A stretch of DNA of 64,000 nt, from positions 611,177 through 675,176 of the forward strand of contig MNCI01020980.1 in NCBI GenBank assembly GCA_015680685.1, written 5' to 3'. The first letter of the stretch is position 1. Each line of letters starts with the position of its first letter. Of the stretch, positions 31,851 through 44,174 are shown piece after piece. The DNA is from Gnetum montanum (Eukaryota > Streptophyta > Gnetopsida > Gnetales > Gnetaceae). The position numbers and the translations under genes are program-made. The notes below the pieces were generated by a model. That model saw nothing but the letters and a program-made list of their open reading frames with translations. It ran no database searches and was not told where the DNA came from.

Positions 31851-33058
31851 CTAGGAAAAAAATAATTGCAAATTCAAAGTAAAATTAACAAAATTGTGTG
31901 TGACAAATACCAAAAAATGTGCGTGCCAAATACCAAAAAATGTGCAACGAACTACAACGAGGCGTAGAAGATTAGGAATTCCAGTCACAGCTTTCCAAAT
32001 CAGCGTCGGAAGTGCTTGCAATCTGGAAAGCCCCAGAATCTCCAAATTTGAAAACCTTGCTACATTCTCTAGTACTTTGTTGCTCTCAATAAGGCTAGGC
32101 TGCTCCCACTGCGTTTTAGGCATATCAAGTCCCCATCCAAGGTCAGCGATTGCAACTGCCCATGTTGGCCTGACATTGCATGCTTCAAGCATGGAAACAG
32201 AGTCTGCGACAGTCCAACTCCATTAAATATCAGTTTCTCTAATTGTGGGCATCTTGCTTGTGGCCGCAGTACAATCACTGCTGAACCCAAAATATCCAAA
32301 GTCAGCAAGTGTGGACATGCTAACTAAATTTCGAGATATCCCATGTCTGCTCTCAGATTCTGAATCTCCAAAATTGGGAGAGTCTTCGATGAGACTGAGA
32401 ATTGGCTGGTGTTGCATCTGAAACTGTCCACTCGAACATTTTCCAGTCGAAGATGATAGAGAACAGGGAATTTCTCAAGGAAGGACCCAAGTCTGAAGTT
32501 ACAGTAACGTCACAAAAATGGCAGTGCCTTAAGTGCGGAAACCCAGTAAAAGATAAGGGGTAATAATGGTTCACTAATTTAAAACCTTCAAGTTTCAAAG
32601 ATTTCAGAGATATGCACAAACACAGATTGTCAAAAATATAGGCTTCTTCATAGTTTACCAAGGTGAGAAACTCAACAATATGAACAGCTGCACTTTGCAA
32701 CCAAGCTTCAGCTGAATCTGAGAAAATCGTATCTAGCGACAGCAGTTCTACCTGTTTTGGTGGGTGATGCAGAAGCAGCCGATTTACCACATTTTCATAG
32801 ATGCATATCTTTGTCCACTGATCTTCCAGAAAAACAGTCTGTCATATGGAGATACAACCGTGGCAAGCGGGTATGCAGAGACATCCATTGTTTTGAAAGC
32901 ACAGAACATCTTACTGCAGTCTTGTAAGATACAGTCAGTGACAAAATATGCGGAAAAATATCATCACACAAATCGCTATTGGTATCAACATCCACAGATT
33001 CTGCACTCCATGTGCTGTTACAGCGTTCCCTTATACTTTTGTTGCAGCGTTGCATCAT
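31851..33058 (-). pseudogene. F-box/LRR protein pseudogene
   Basis: On the minus strand the first frame (33058-32795) contains an F-box: CDDIFPHILSLTVSYKTAVR followed by CSVLSKQWMSLHTRLPRL. A one-base shift near 32795 moves into the next frame (32790-32353), with leucine-rich repeats such as CISLKSLKLEGF and FPHLRHCHFCDVTV. Further frame changes lead to CPQLEKLIFNG and LQSLTLDGDL (32308-32069) and FSNLEILGLSRLQALPTL (32192-31851). The family usually recruits substrates to SCF ubiquitin ligases. At least three frameshifts make it non-functional. The 3' end meets a partial LTR at 31846. Confidence 0.75.
31900..31945. repeat. Short tandem duplication near the F-box pseudogene 3' end
   Basis: CAAATACCAAAAAATGTGC occurs twice in succession within about 45 bases. 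On the minus strand it lies within the last open segment of the F-box/LRR pseudogene. Confidence 0.7.
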
Positions 33059-33246
33059 CGATACTAGATCACCTTCAATGTTTCAGAAATTTGATCTATG
33101 CTTGCATACCAGGGATGAACCTCTATTTATGCCCTGTGAAAAAGAAAGAGTGAAAAATCACGGTTAAAAACGTCCTTATCAAAATCGAAACGTTAACAAA
33201 CCGTTACAAAACTGTAAACTGGAGGTTAAATTTTATATAAGCTGCA

Positions 33247-33391
33247 CAGAAAGGAGGTTACAAAATCTTTTCAAGATTGTAAACTGCAGCTCTGCAGAAA
33301 GGAAGTTACAAAATCTTTTCTAGATTGTAAACTGCGGCTACACAGAAATGAGGTTACCATTACAAACTGGAAACTGGAAACTGGAAACTGG
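33247..33391. repeat. 48-bp tandem repeats and a 7-bp microrepeat upstream of the F-box pseudogene
   Basis: Units starting CAGAAAGGAGGTTACAAAAT recur with a 48-base period at 33247, 33295 and 33343 (the last partial), with a looser copy before them. The unit AAACTGG then repeats four times at about 33364-33391. The array lies about 190 bases upstream of the first frame of the minus-strand F-box pseudogene, so it would sit in its promoter or 5' leader. Confidence 0.8.
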
Positions 33392-35570
33392 AGCATAAAA
33401 TTTTTCCAAGATTAAAAACTGCACCTGTGCACCCAGTTCACGTCACGTTACACTGCCCGTTGCCAGCATCAGCTTCCCACGGTGGAGGAGCCAAAAGGTA
33501 AGGAGTGGCGCACTTACGAGATCTGATAGATCGCATCGCCGCGTATGAGATCGGTCTGTTCATATGAACGAAGAAACAGGACTATCAACCATCTTTTGCC
33601 AGGGAAGAACCCAACATCGAGTCCGACCTTTCGGATCTTTGCCAGTGTCACAGAAGGGCCAGGGGAACCTTTCACTTATAATTTTATTTACACCTTTCCG
33701 TGAAACGCGCGGGCCGTTTTGCGGACGTTTCCGTGAAACGCATTGCACGATCCCTGCCCATTTATGGAAGCGAGTAACGCACGGGAAATAAATGCTCTTA
33801 TAAGGAATGGTTTATGAGTTTCAGGAAGAATCCAAGCCCATTTATTCATAGGAGAAATTGGTCCACCTTGAGGAATGCAAGCAGTTGCTGGGTATACAAG
33901 GAGTTGATTAAAAGGCTTTCGTTTGACCCATTTCATCAGTTTGAGCCTGTGGGGGTTCTCATCATTGCTTCAGAAATGGTGGGATTATTTCATTCATTTA
34001 AATTTATCTCAATACTGCATTACCTATAATTTCGATGTCAATCTTTTTGCAATGCTTGGCCACTGCTTCTATTTTATCTTTTTCCAGTAGGATTGGCCAT
34101 TCTAATTGTGCCAGACTCATTGCAGATATTTATTTCTCGAGAGTTGCTATTGCAGATCTCTATTTGTTTGAAGGGTGAATCCAGAAAATGGGTCACAATG
34201 CTATGGTTCCGTTGAACTCTTTTTTCTTTGGGTTTAATACCTATAATTTCCATATCAATCCTTTGGTTCAATTTCTATAATTTGTGCGTTTTTTTAGGGC
34301 TAGGCTACGTATCTTTATTTTTATTTTATTGTTTTTATCTAGGCTTGGGCTGTAGATGTTAATATTTGCCTGGACTTGCCATTGCAATCTCTATTTCTTT
34401 CATGTCATTTTAAATTATTTTTAGCCAATCTAGTAAAAACCAATGAGCCGCAATGCCATGGTAGTGTTTTGACCTCTATTTTTCTTAATAACAGATCCTT
34501 TATGTCCTTCCTGAAATATTTTTTTCCTAATAAAAATGTTTGGAGATCCTTCACATTATATTCCGAATAACAATGTTACATTGGAGATCATTGGCGTTAC
34601 ATGCACTTATATAGAAATCTTGCCTATCTACTAATATGCATTTTTGTTATCTACTAATTTGCATTATTATAAAATTACAAAAGTAGATGCAGCACACTAA
34701 ACAAGAGGGCTTCTCCACTATTGTCACACCCTTAAGCAAAAGATATGTTCCAACCACAAGATACTTCCCAATCAATGATTATGCTACACCCCTAGTGTAA
34801 CCACATTGCTCTGAAGAAGTGATGCTCAAGTAGACCCAAGATGGACACCACCTCAACGTTTACAACACATGCCTACATAGTGTACATAATACATTAGTCC
34901 ATAGGCTAGGAGAGTAATAAATACACCTTCAAAAAATCATATAAGTGATAGGACCAACATGATACACATATGTACAACCATAGGTAAAATAAGTAACCAC
35001 ATACAAGACACCATTCCCCTCAAAGAGTTAAGACACGTTTCTATTTTAACACATCTAGCCCTAAGCCTTACTTTGTGGAGAAGTGTAGTGGCCCAAGCAT
35101 CCTCTACAAGTCTTCATATCCTTATGACACCGTACACAAAACAATAAGGGCCACGTAGTTCTTTAGTGATGGTTGTGATAACATGGAACCCATAAGGATC
35201 TCCAAACTCCTCCATTCCTCATTCCAGATGGAAAAAACCTTCAATCCACTAACAAAGCATATTTTCCTACCCCTAGGTGCATTATCAAGGTTACTGTTGT
35301 AAGCATTGGTTAAGTATTAAGGGTATATAAATATCCAAAACAATTTTCAATACAATGACCTAACTTTGAAGTACAGAACAACATGAATGCAAAGCTTTCA
35401 TAATTATAAAAAACTATTTAGAAAGAAAATTAAAGAATCATTAAAAATTAAAATACATACTAATAGTGTAAGTAGAGATTAATTAAGAAGGATACCTTCT
35501 TATTCTCAAAATTTTGAACAATATATAATCTACATTTTGTTATATTAATTAAAGAAAATCATCTATCTAA
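33392..35570. other. No gene recognised
   Basis: Moderately GC-richer at 33430-33800, then AT-rich. Frames on both strands are short and have no recognised domain. Confidence 0.4.
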
Positions 35571-35737
35571 CTTAGAGTGATGGTAAATTGCCTGTTTCTC
35601 AAATGAGAAGATGTGGGTTTGAGCCTAGGTTCAACCACTTAAAGAAGTTGGGCATTCACTCATTTACCAACCCTCTTGGAACTTCGCTTGGTGGGATAAG
35701 CATTGAGGCTCCAACTAAGGATCTTTTTTTTTTTCTA
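35571..35737 (+). repeat. SINE-like repeat, plus-strand copy
   Basis: The head TTAGAGTGATGGTAAATTGC followed by CTGTTTCTCAAATGAGAAG and GTGGGTTTGAGCC looks tRNA-derived. The first part resembles a pol III A box and GGTTTGAGCC a decayed B box. The body (TTCACTCATTTACCAACCC, GGTGGGATAAGCATTGAGGC) matches the minus-strand copy at 25.6-25.7 kb, and a T-run closes it. Target duplications were not resolved. Confidence 0.65.
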
Positions 35738-36218
35738 TCAACTTATATCAACTATATGCCATTCTGATTTCATAGATGATTGTTATATTCCTTGGTATCT
35801 TTCATAAAGCATTTGGTTCTTATATTAACTAGGAGAAATCAACTCATTTTTATGATGAAAGAATCAATCTACATATCTATTACCATGTAGAAGAGCAATC
35901 TTAGATCTTTAGATTATTAGGCATTAAATTTGGGCTTAATGTTTCCATTTGTTAATTATAGCAATGAGTATTGAAGATAACATAAAAAATTGATGTTTGA
36001 ACATTAACAAAATTCTCAAATTTTATCATCTACACTATTCATACTATCTAGTATCTTTTAATACTACTCTTCTAAAAATTTCTAAATTTACACGAGATTT
36101 CTTATGGTAACATAGGTATTAAATTTCTAAAAGAATTGTTTTGAATATTTGATTTAAACCTAGAATTTTTGCTAGATTAGACATTTCATCATTTAGTAAT
36201 GATCTCAACCTTCAAGAT
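35738..36218. other. No gene recognised
   Basis: AT-rich sequence without repeats or domains that I can identify. Confidence 0.4.
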
Positions 36219-36392
36219 CGAATTCACGTCAAAGTTATCTTAAAACTCAAGGATTTTCAAGAGCTCAAAGAATAAGAAAAGAAAGAAACTTCTTTATTGG
36301 AAGACCGAATTCATGTCAAAGTTATCTTAAAACTCAAGGATTTTCAAGAGCTCAAAGAATAAGAAAAGAAAGCAACTTCATATAAAAGCAAA
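36219..36392. repeat. 87-bp tandem duplication
   Basis: CGAATTCACGTCAAAGTTAT at 36219 and CGAATTCATGTCAAAGTTAT at 36306 begin two nearly identical copies containing CTCAAGGATTTTCAAGAGCT and AAGAATAAGAAAAGAAAG. Confidence 0.85.
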
Positions 36393-38199
36393 GTACAAAT
36401 GTTGGAAGAAACAAACATAAAAAATTTGGAACAAAACTCATACAACACTTACTTTTTAACTCCATCAAATTGTTGAAGATGAGTACAAGACAATGGTAGA
36501 AGAGATTCTCACACTTAAATCATAAGAACTTTTAAGTTGCTTACCTAGATTAAGATTACTTCTCCCTTTTATGGCCTTGTACTAATTGTTGGTCTTCCTC
36601 CCAACCATTGGACTTTCCTTTTAGTTCATATCCTTTTCAAAAAAGGGGGGTGGGGATGGGAAGAAAACAAACAAAATTTTTTACCAACTACGAGGAATTG
36701 TGACTTACACTTGCTTATAGTTTAGGTTGGTTGTGACTTGTAGTCAGCTTGCACTTGTAAAGTGCCTGAAAATCCAAAATCCATGTTAGTATGAGGTCAT
36801 TCTTTGATTGGATTGCAATTGACAATGACTCACACTAAGAACCTGTAAGTTTTCTCGAGAGCAACTAAAGTAGTTACAACCCATTGTTGTTTACATGAGC
36901 TTGCAACTATCTCCTACAACAACTTACTACAACTTGCATGAGCTTGCAATATATGTATTAAGCCAACAACATTATTTTTCTTTGGTTTAAGACTTGGTGC
37001 AAGTGATTACATCTTGCAATAACCTCTCAATTAAGACTACGACTAGTTGTGACTCATAGATCAGAAAAATACATGGAAATGACTCCAAACTAATACTAAA
37101 GATACATAATGATATTTAAACATTATTGATGATAAATAATATAGAAAAGAGGTGGGTTGATGTTCTCATCATCATTATCACATCAAGAAAGAGCATGTAT
37201 AGAAAGAAGAAAGGGAATCCTAGAAGTGTTAGTTTATAAAGTTACCTATAATGAAGGAATTAATGATTTCGTTGAAATGAAATGTAATTATCTTACTTTC
37301 AACTTTTAAATTTTGGTTTTTTATACATAAAAGTTATTTCGAATGTAGGTTGTTTCATGAAGTCTCATATATTTGATTTTGCATTGGGTTTCTAGTTCAT
37401 TTGCATGTCAAGTTTTCGAAGTTTTGTCAATCTCAAGGATGATAATTTGAAAGGTTTTCTTCATAATGACATCATGGAAATAACAATTGCTTTCTCCTCA
37501 ATAACTAGGGATGATCCACAAAGCAAATCCAAACTCATATTTAATAAAGAATGCTAATCTATCTAGGGTTTTGTTAGAAGAATTAATTTCTCCAAATTAT
37601 CGCTTCCCTATGGAGGATTCTAAATTACTTTCAATTTCATTTACCAATGTTTAATTTTTTAATTCTTCTACTAATGCAAAAATTTATATTAATTCTTAGA
37701 ATGTATATTCACAAATAGGTGAGCAAAAACTTGTCACATCTTCTAGTCATGTTGTTGCAAATTAGACAACAAGCATCATAATAATAACTACATCTTCAAG
37801 TGGGGTAAGGGATCTGCAAACTTGAGAGGTTAGGATGATAAAGACTTAAGTGTTTAGATCTAGTTGGGATTGGAAGGGTGGGATGGATTGAAAGAAAAGC
37901 AATCATGCCTAGGTTAGAAGGATAAGGAGGACTTAAAGGAGTGAAGGTTAGAGGGGTAGAAAAACTAAAATATAGTCTTAGAGGATCTATGGATGTGAGT
38001 ACTGTTAAATGGTCATTTGTAGAGGTGGATGCTAAAAGTGTTGCAACACAAAATAGATATCCCAAGAACTCTTTGAGAAGGAAGAAATATAACATGTAGG
38101 AGAGAATATGACAACATTAGAAGAGGAAGACACATTTTGCATCTTAATATTGTGGTGAAGTGGGTTGTGCTACCTGCTATGTCTATTACTTATTTTAAA
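36393..38199. other. No gene recognised
   Basis: AT-rich sequence with an A/G-rich run near 36640. No coding domain was found. The 37796-38095 minus-strand frame is Ser/Thr/Pro-rich without similarity. Confidence 0.4.
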
Positions 38200-38376
38200 A
38201 AAAGATATTAGCCTTGTAGTAAGATTCTTGATTTGAAATTATGGGTTTAATTCTTGTGAGTAATATTGAGTTATAAGATTCTCCTCTTATCATCATCATG
38301 CTAACCTTGTCCCAACAAAATGGGGTTGGTTATCATCATCATCTTACCTTTGTATCAACAAAATGAGGTTGGCTAT
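38200..38376 (+). repeat. Au-SINE-like repeat with duplicated 3' end
   Basis: The segment has a B-box-like GGGTTTAATTC and ends with ATCATCATCATGCTAACCTT and GTCCCAACAAAATGGGGTTGG. That tail is repeated as ATCATCATCATCTTACCTTT and GTATCAACAAAATGAGGTTGG. The CCTTGTCCCAACAAnnTGGGGTTGG tail is characteristic of the Au SINE family in plants (from memory). It directly abuts an LTR-like start at 38377. Confidence 0.5.
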
Positions 38377-38710
38377 TAATGAATCATGTTTTACATGAGC
38401 CCTGATATTACGTATCCAATATCAAGGTGGCCACGATATTAGGTACACGATATCGGGTATGTGATATTGTGGGGTATTCCTACACCTATAAATACAGCCC
38501 TTGGGCACATGATTTGGGGGGAGTTTTTCAATTAAGTAGGGAAATTTTTGTAGTTTTTTTATTCATGCTTAGGTGCTCGCTTCTGGTGTGGCTACTGGAG
38601 CTTTTACAACCTTCTGGCTCTAGCATCTACACTAGCTTTCTTGCTTTGGCACTGCAAGCTCTTACAATTGGTGTAGCACTCATGACACTTGCAGTGCCCT
38701 CATAACCAGT
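38377..38710 (+). repeat. LTR 5' fragment with GATATC-type palindromes (U3 to R)
   Basis: TAATGAATCATG resembles the TGATGAATCATG start of the B2 LTR. Decayed palindromes (GATATTACGTATCC, CACGATATTAGG, CACGATATCGGG) precede TATAAATA at 38487-38494. The rest does not align clearly with families A or B, so this is a partial LTR of a related lineage. Confidence 0.55.
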
Positions 38711-39830
38711 AGTTTGCTTTTATCTCTAATATTACGTGGTTGTTTTCTTATTTCCTCTACATTATGTTTGTAGGATGAAGCCCAAGAGGTAGTCATTTGA
38801 AGGCATGGTTCATCACAGTAGTAAGGCACCACGTTGCTTCAATGTGCTTGGTTGGACTCGCCAAGTCGATTGAGAGTGCACATTCCTATTACCTTGCTAT
38901 AACTCACTTACATTTGCTCTCTTACCTTACACTTTCCAACTTTCCCTGCAAGCTTCTCTAATGCGTATGGCACCTTTTTTTTAGTCAACCATAGAACCCA
39001 TGATGAATGTAACATAACTCATCCCATAGGAAGCCTCTATGGGCTGGTCAAAGCCCAAGTGGATGTAACGCAACTCATCCTCGGGAGGAAACACCTATCC
39101 TACAAGCACAATGCAGTTGCCTCTAAGCAAAACCCATCAAGTGAGATGTAGTCCACTCAATGATAAGCATCCTGTAGCTAGCATATCAAAACAAAAGAAA
39201 AAAGAAAAAAGAGGAGCAAAACATATCCCCAAGTAAAATCTAGCAAAGCTATAATTTCACAACTGATCCAACCCTGAGTTCGCAATGGCCTTCTCATAAC
39301 CCAACATGTCAGGGGTAAGCCAATCCAATGCTATGGGCAAAGACTCTCTTACAAGCACTGTGAAGAGAGGCCATTGTTTGGCAACAAGCCACCCTAGTGT
39401 TGTGATCATAGTCAGCTGTGCTGACTCTGCATCTTGCAGCATGATAAATCATTTGCATCTCATTTCTTCCTTGATATCTCCAAGTTAATTCCCTACACCC
39501 ATTACCTACACCATACCATTCCCTTTAGCACTCTTGAGCCCCATGAAACACCATCTGATCAGGTACTGATGGGCAATGTTGGTGTCATGTTTGTTGTGGT
39601 GTTTCAGGTTCTTTATCGATGTCTCTCAAGCCACTCCTCCAAACATTGACAAAGAGGGACCAGTGAAACACCACCAAATTTGGGCAATAGCACTTCAATG
39701 GAAAATTTGTCTAAGTTTCAACTCAAGGTTATTTTTCTAAGTGTTTGGCCCATGATCCCACTTTTGGGGGCTATGCTCACATAGCATGCAACACAACTAG
39801 ATTTGCAAAATTTTGTAAGTGTTAAACAAT
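38711..39830. other. No gene recognised
   Basis: No repeat or domain was identified. An A/G-rich run (about 39190-39215) is present. Confidence 0.35.
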
Positions 39831-41150
39831 AGCTGCAAAAATTTTTCTAAGTGTTTGGCTATGCTCACATCCCTCTTGCTATGCTCTCTAGCATAGTATC
39901 ACTCTAGTGGCTAGTTTGCATATGTTAAGCTAGAAGTTGGCAAGCTAGCTTAGCATGGAAGAGGCATTTGATAGATTTTCTAGCTCCTAAAGCTACCCCT
40001 CCTGCTACACTCTTGAGTGTAGCTAGCATAGCAAGAACAAGGACTACAATTTTTTCTAGAATTTTCTAAGTGTCCATGCTATGCTCTATCCCATTCTACT
40101 ATGCTCTTAAGCGTAGCAAGTGTAGTAGCATTGGACTTCAATTTTTGCAAGAATTTCTTAACCATTGTGCTATGCTCCAAAGCGTAGCTAGCGTAGCAAC
40201 AAGAAACTACATCCAAAAGCTTCCAGAGCCCAACACAAGCCTTGATTCAAGCTCCAGCACTCCTCTAGCAAGCAAGATCAGCAACTTGCACTCTTTTTTC
40301 CCCCCCCCCCCCCCTCTATGTCCCAAAATTGTACCTACGCTTGATTCCACTTGAAAGAGGGGAGAATGGAGTCTCGGAGTGTAGCCTCCAAATTGCACTA
40401 TTTTGCATTGTTTGCAGGTACATTGCAATCTTGGTACATGAAATCTTAGCAACATAGCAATTTTGGCAGTCTCCAGGGGTCCAGTGGAGCATACCAAAGC
40501 GTAGCACCAGTTGTTCCACTGGGAGCATAGCAGAGATCAGTGTAGCCCCACCTACCCCTTTTCCACATGGCACTCAATCTACACTTCACACTAACCCTAA
40601 GCCTATAAATACCCTCGCATTTCACAATCTAGGGATTGGCAATTCATTCTAGCAATGGGAATTTAAAGCATTTGGCTAGCAAATCCAAGTAGCATTTTGC
40701 ATCTTACAGCATCACTTGGCACCTGAGGCACCTTGAGCATCCTGTACACTAGAGCATATCAGCACCTTGACAACACCTTTATGTTCCACTTAGCACCACA
40801 CCGCATTGCAAGCCCATAGGACATTGTGGTAGCCAACCTAGTAGGCACGAATCTAGTAGTGGACATCAGTCTTCATCTTGGGATACCCCAAAGAATCTAG
40901 CTATGCTGCTGGTACACATGTCTATACATTGCATACCTCTACAAAGCTCATTTGTAATTGTTACACTCCCTATCTAGAGTGGTGTCATCCTCTCTTTCTC
41001 TCAAACTCCATTGCATTTTAAGCATTTTTTTGACATTAAGCATCACATTTGAAATTTTTTGTCATTTTACATGCTTTTTGCACACTTGTATCATTGTTCT
41101 CATGCCACAAGACCCCACTACACTCAGGCCTAGGTGGCCTTAGTATTGCA
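39831..41150 (+). repeat. Candidate LTR of a third family with GCTAYGCT/AGCGTAGC palindromes
   Basis: From about 39850 to 40550 the inverted pair GCTATGCTC and AGCGTAGC recurs many times, for example TGCTATGCTCCAAAGCGTAG at about 40170. TATAAATA follows at 40604-40611 in the context GCCTATAAATACC. This is the same palindromes-then-TATA layout as in families A and B but with a different word. A 15-base C run lies at 40300-40314. Termini and target duplications were not found, so LTR identity is inferred from layout alone. Confidence 0.45.
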
Positions 41151-42419
41151 GAGAACACCATTAGTGCTTGCATTTTTGGCTAACTATGCCACCCCCCATT
41201 TTTGGCCTAGTTTCTAGTAACCTAAGGGCCTCTAAAATTGCTTTCACTAAGTAGGACACTAAAATGTCCTTGATTTTGACCATTGAACTAGCCTACTGAT
41301 TGCTCCAGAAAAGATGCATCTCTTCCATGTACCACCTCCTGCTAGAAGTGATGATGGACCACATGGAAAATATTTGCAATTAGGCTTTGACTTCTGGAGG
41401 TACAAACTCCAAGAATGATCCAAAGTTTAATTCTTAAAGCACAAATTTTTGGACCTCCTTATTTGCAATCTACTTAAGGTAGGCATCTATTAGGGTGATC
41501 TCAAGGTTTGGTCTTGGCCCTAGTGCCTCATCTTGATGTGACTGTTTAGTTGTGGTTGCTTCTTTAGAAATCTATCAAACAAATTCCACTTCAAGCTCCT
41601 CTTGAAGAGGTCTTGTTGCATGGGTTTCTACTACTTGCTCATGGGCTTGTTCTTGGTTTCTTTTGGTTCTTGGCTATTTGTCCCTTGGTTGGGACAATCT
41701 ACCCTCCTATGCATGCTTTCCCTTAGGTGCAATCTATGCTCACAACATAACCAAGGATTAGCATATAATGTGTAACTTTTAGCATTTAAGTACCTTATCT
41801 CGTTGGGTAGTTACACTTAGGCTAAGTTATATCCATGGTGGATTAATTATTTTATTAATATTTTAATATTATTTCATTTAGAATGTCACCAAAGCTTGTT
41901 GAAAGGATTTAACTTTTCAAAAATTGATGTTTTAATGTTAGTTTATTAGTTAAACCATTGTGGGATTTAGAATAATTTCAAAAAAAAAATATCATCAAAA
42001 ACTTAAGGTTTGTGGCCCTCACAATAAAGAGATTACCTCCAGTAGCTACAAGATTGAATAATGGAGTCAATCGGACAAACGGTTAGGAAGTTATGTCTCT
42101 TAGAACATTTTGGGCTCTGAAAAATTCAAAAACTCCCCCTCGTTTTGGCTTAATTTGAAAAATTGTAAAGTGTCTATGCGTATTTAGAGGATTTTTGACC
42201 TACATTGATGGCATCTTGTCTACACATCACCTTTGTTGATGGAGCCTATAGAGAAAATTTTTACTTTCAAAATTTCAAAGAGAAAATAGAAGGAGTTCCA
42301 TCATGAAATTGGGATCCTTAGAGAGCCAGAAAAACCATGAACATGATGAAATCTTTAAGAGGGCTTAGATGGTTTACAAAATTGGAGAATAAGATTTTAT
42401 GAGAAATTCCTAAGGATAA
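41151..42419. other. No gene recognised; probably decayed repeat sequence
   Basis: Sequence around 41400-41700 has loose word-level resemblance to 2640-2900 (for example CCAAAGTTTAATTC) but I could not align it. No domain was found. Confidence 0.3.
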
Positions 42420-43321
42420 GGAACTTAATTGGCCTAACCAAGAGAGATGCAAGTGGATCCTCCCCATACTAGGCTCATGCCCTTTTTTCCCTTGCATAAC
42501 CTCAAACCAAGAAGTCTATGGATTCCACATTTGATTAATGGTTATGGAAAGCTAAGGACCTAATACTAAAGAATCTCCCTAAGAATTTTGACATATCAAA
42601 TTAAGACATTGAACAAAACCTGGAAGATTGGTAGTGAGGTGAATGGCGGATAGCATGAATGGATGGAATGGAGTTCCACATTGTGGTCACATGAAGTCCC
42701 TTATGGATTTTGTGGTTATATGACCTGATAAAGTCCATCCTTAGTCCAGATCAAAACCAACCACTTTCAGTGACTTGACATTGATCCTCTAAGACCAGTC
42801 CACCTCTTCAAGATACAAGAATGCTCCCATAGATCAATCACCATTCCTTATTGAAAAGAAAAGAGAAGTAGGAAGTGAGAAAGTGATTTAGTTAGAGACC
42901 TTCAGGCATGGGTAACATGTCATTCTAGTCCCATAACTAGTGCTTATGGTCCATTATTTTGTCTAAGGGGTCTGCTTTGAATTCTCATCATTTTTTGGAT
43001 TTTATGTTTTTATGAATTTTTGGATGGGAGCCACCCCATGAAAAGACTTCACTTCCTATTATTATGGAAAGAAACCTATGAAAACACTTATGCACTCAAG
43101 AGTTTGGGCAAGTACATAGAGCATCAAGTTCCCTTGAAGTCACATCCTTATCATTCCAATTAATCTTTTCCAAGTTCAGAAACCACCAAGGTCACTAGTT
43201 CAATAAAGTTAATAAAAGGAACCTCATATTTCCAAAACCATGAACACTATAGATTTTTGTGGATGAATGGATGTTGTGGACTCACTATTTTTTCCATGAA
43301 AAAGAAACTTTGTCTTAATTA
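42420..43321 (-). mobile_element. A4: minus-strand family A element, 3' noncoding part
   Basis: Read on the minus strand it contains the same ordered blocks as A0 and A1: ATTCAAAGCAGACCCCTTAG, CATAAGCACTAGTTATGG, the CTTTAATGAATCGGTGA-like block and GTGAGTCCACAACATCC. It stops at the TCAAT duplication of A2 and resumes at 50495. The joined flanks correspond to about 230-310 of A0. Its own 3' LTR is missing on the left, so A4 is truncated at about 42420. Confidence 0.75.
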
Positions 43322-43326
43322 TCAAT
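43322..43326 (+). repeat. Target-site duplication of A2, left copy (TCAAT)
   Basis: TCAAT directly precedes the A2 5' LTR, and an identical TCAAT follows the 3' LTR at 50490-50494. Confidence 0.9.
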
Positions 43327-44173
43327 TGATGGGACGCAATATCACATGGGCCATGATATCGCGTCTGCTACGATATCGCATCCCACACGATATCATGTCG
43401 TCCCCCGCGATATTGCGTACACGATATCGTAGTGTGCCATCATATCTATAAATAAGAGGTGGCTCTCGCTTTTTTACCATCCTAGGCTTATATCGTAGTG
43501 AAACTCTGGTAGTTTGATCCCTCCATAGATAGAATATTTTCCATGTGCCAGTAGTAGGAACTCCAAAGTGAACGGATCTTTATTCGAGTAGACATTGTAC
43601 CTGAACACAAGTTTGTGTATGGAAACAAAGATGAAATTCTTGGATAAACCTTGTAGTGCATGGAATAGGCTAATTAGGAATTTTATTTATTGTTATTTAC
43701 TATTTTCCATTTAAATTATTTATTAGTTATTAAATTTTTCTCAACCCTTTTCTCCTAGTTAAGTGCCTCAGTACGACTGCTTCGAGCACGTGCGTCACAT
43801 GTGGTGATCCTAGCAACGACTAGCATTTGGTAACCATGGTTGCATTGGTTTAGGGTGTGAACGGTAAGTGGGAATGGATGCTGACACTAGGTTAATTAAG
43901 ACTTAGTTAGTTAGTTAGAGTTAGTAATTAGTCTCTTCAACCCTTCACCTCACTAGCATAGGAGATAAAACAGAAAAGCTATAAAAATCATATACCTCGA
44001 ACTTGCTTAAGCATACACCATGAAAGATACAAGTAAGTCTGGAAAGATAACAAATAATTAACCTTAAGTGTTCCATGGGGCGTGTAGGTACTTATTCTAC
44101 GGAGTTCGACCGGATCACGCGTGTTATGCTCATATTCGTATGGTTGAGTGTAGGGGTACCTCGCCACTCATCA
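43327..44173 (+). repeat. A2 5' LTR
   Basis: It starts TGATGGGACGC and ends CACTCATCA. About six GATATC-like modules, the largest number in the window, precede TATAAATA at 43447-43454, and this explains part of its extra length (847 bp). The polyadenylation hexamer present in A1 is altered to AACAAA here. Confidence 0.9.
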
Positions 44174-44174
44174 T

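Noticed and set aside
40300-40314. Run of 15 C bases
   Set aside because: A homopolymer that could be a sequencing or assembly artefact; no associated feature.
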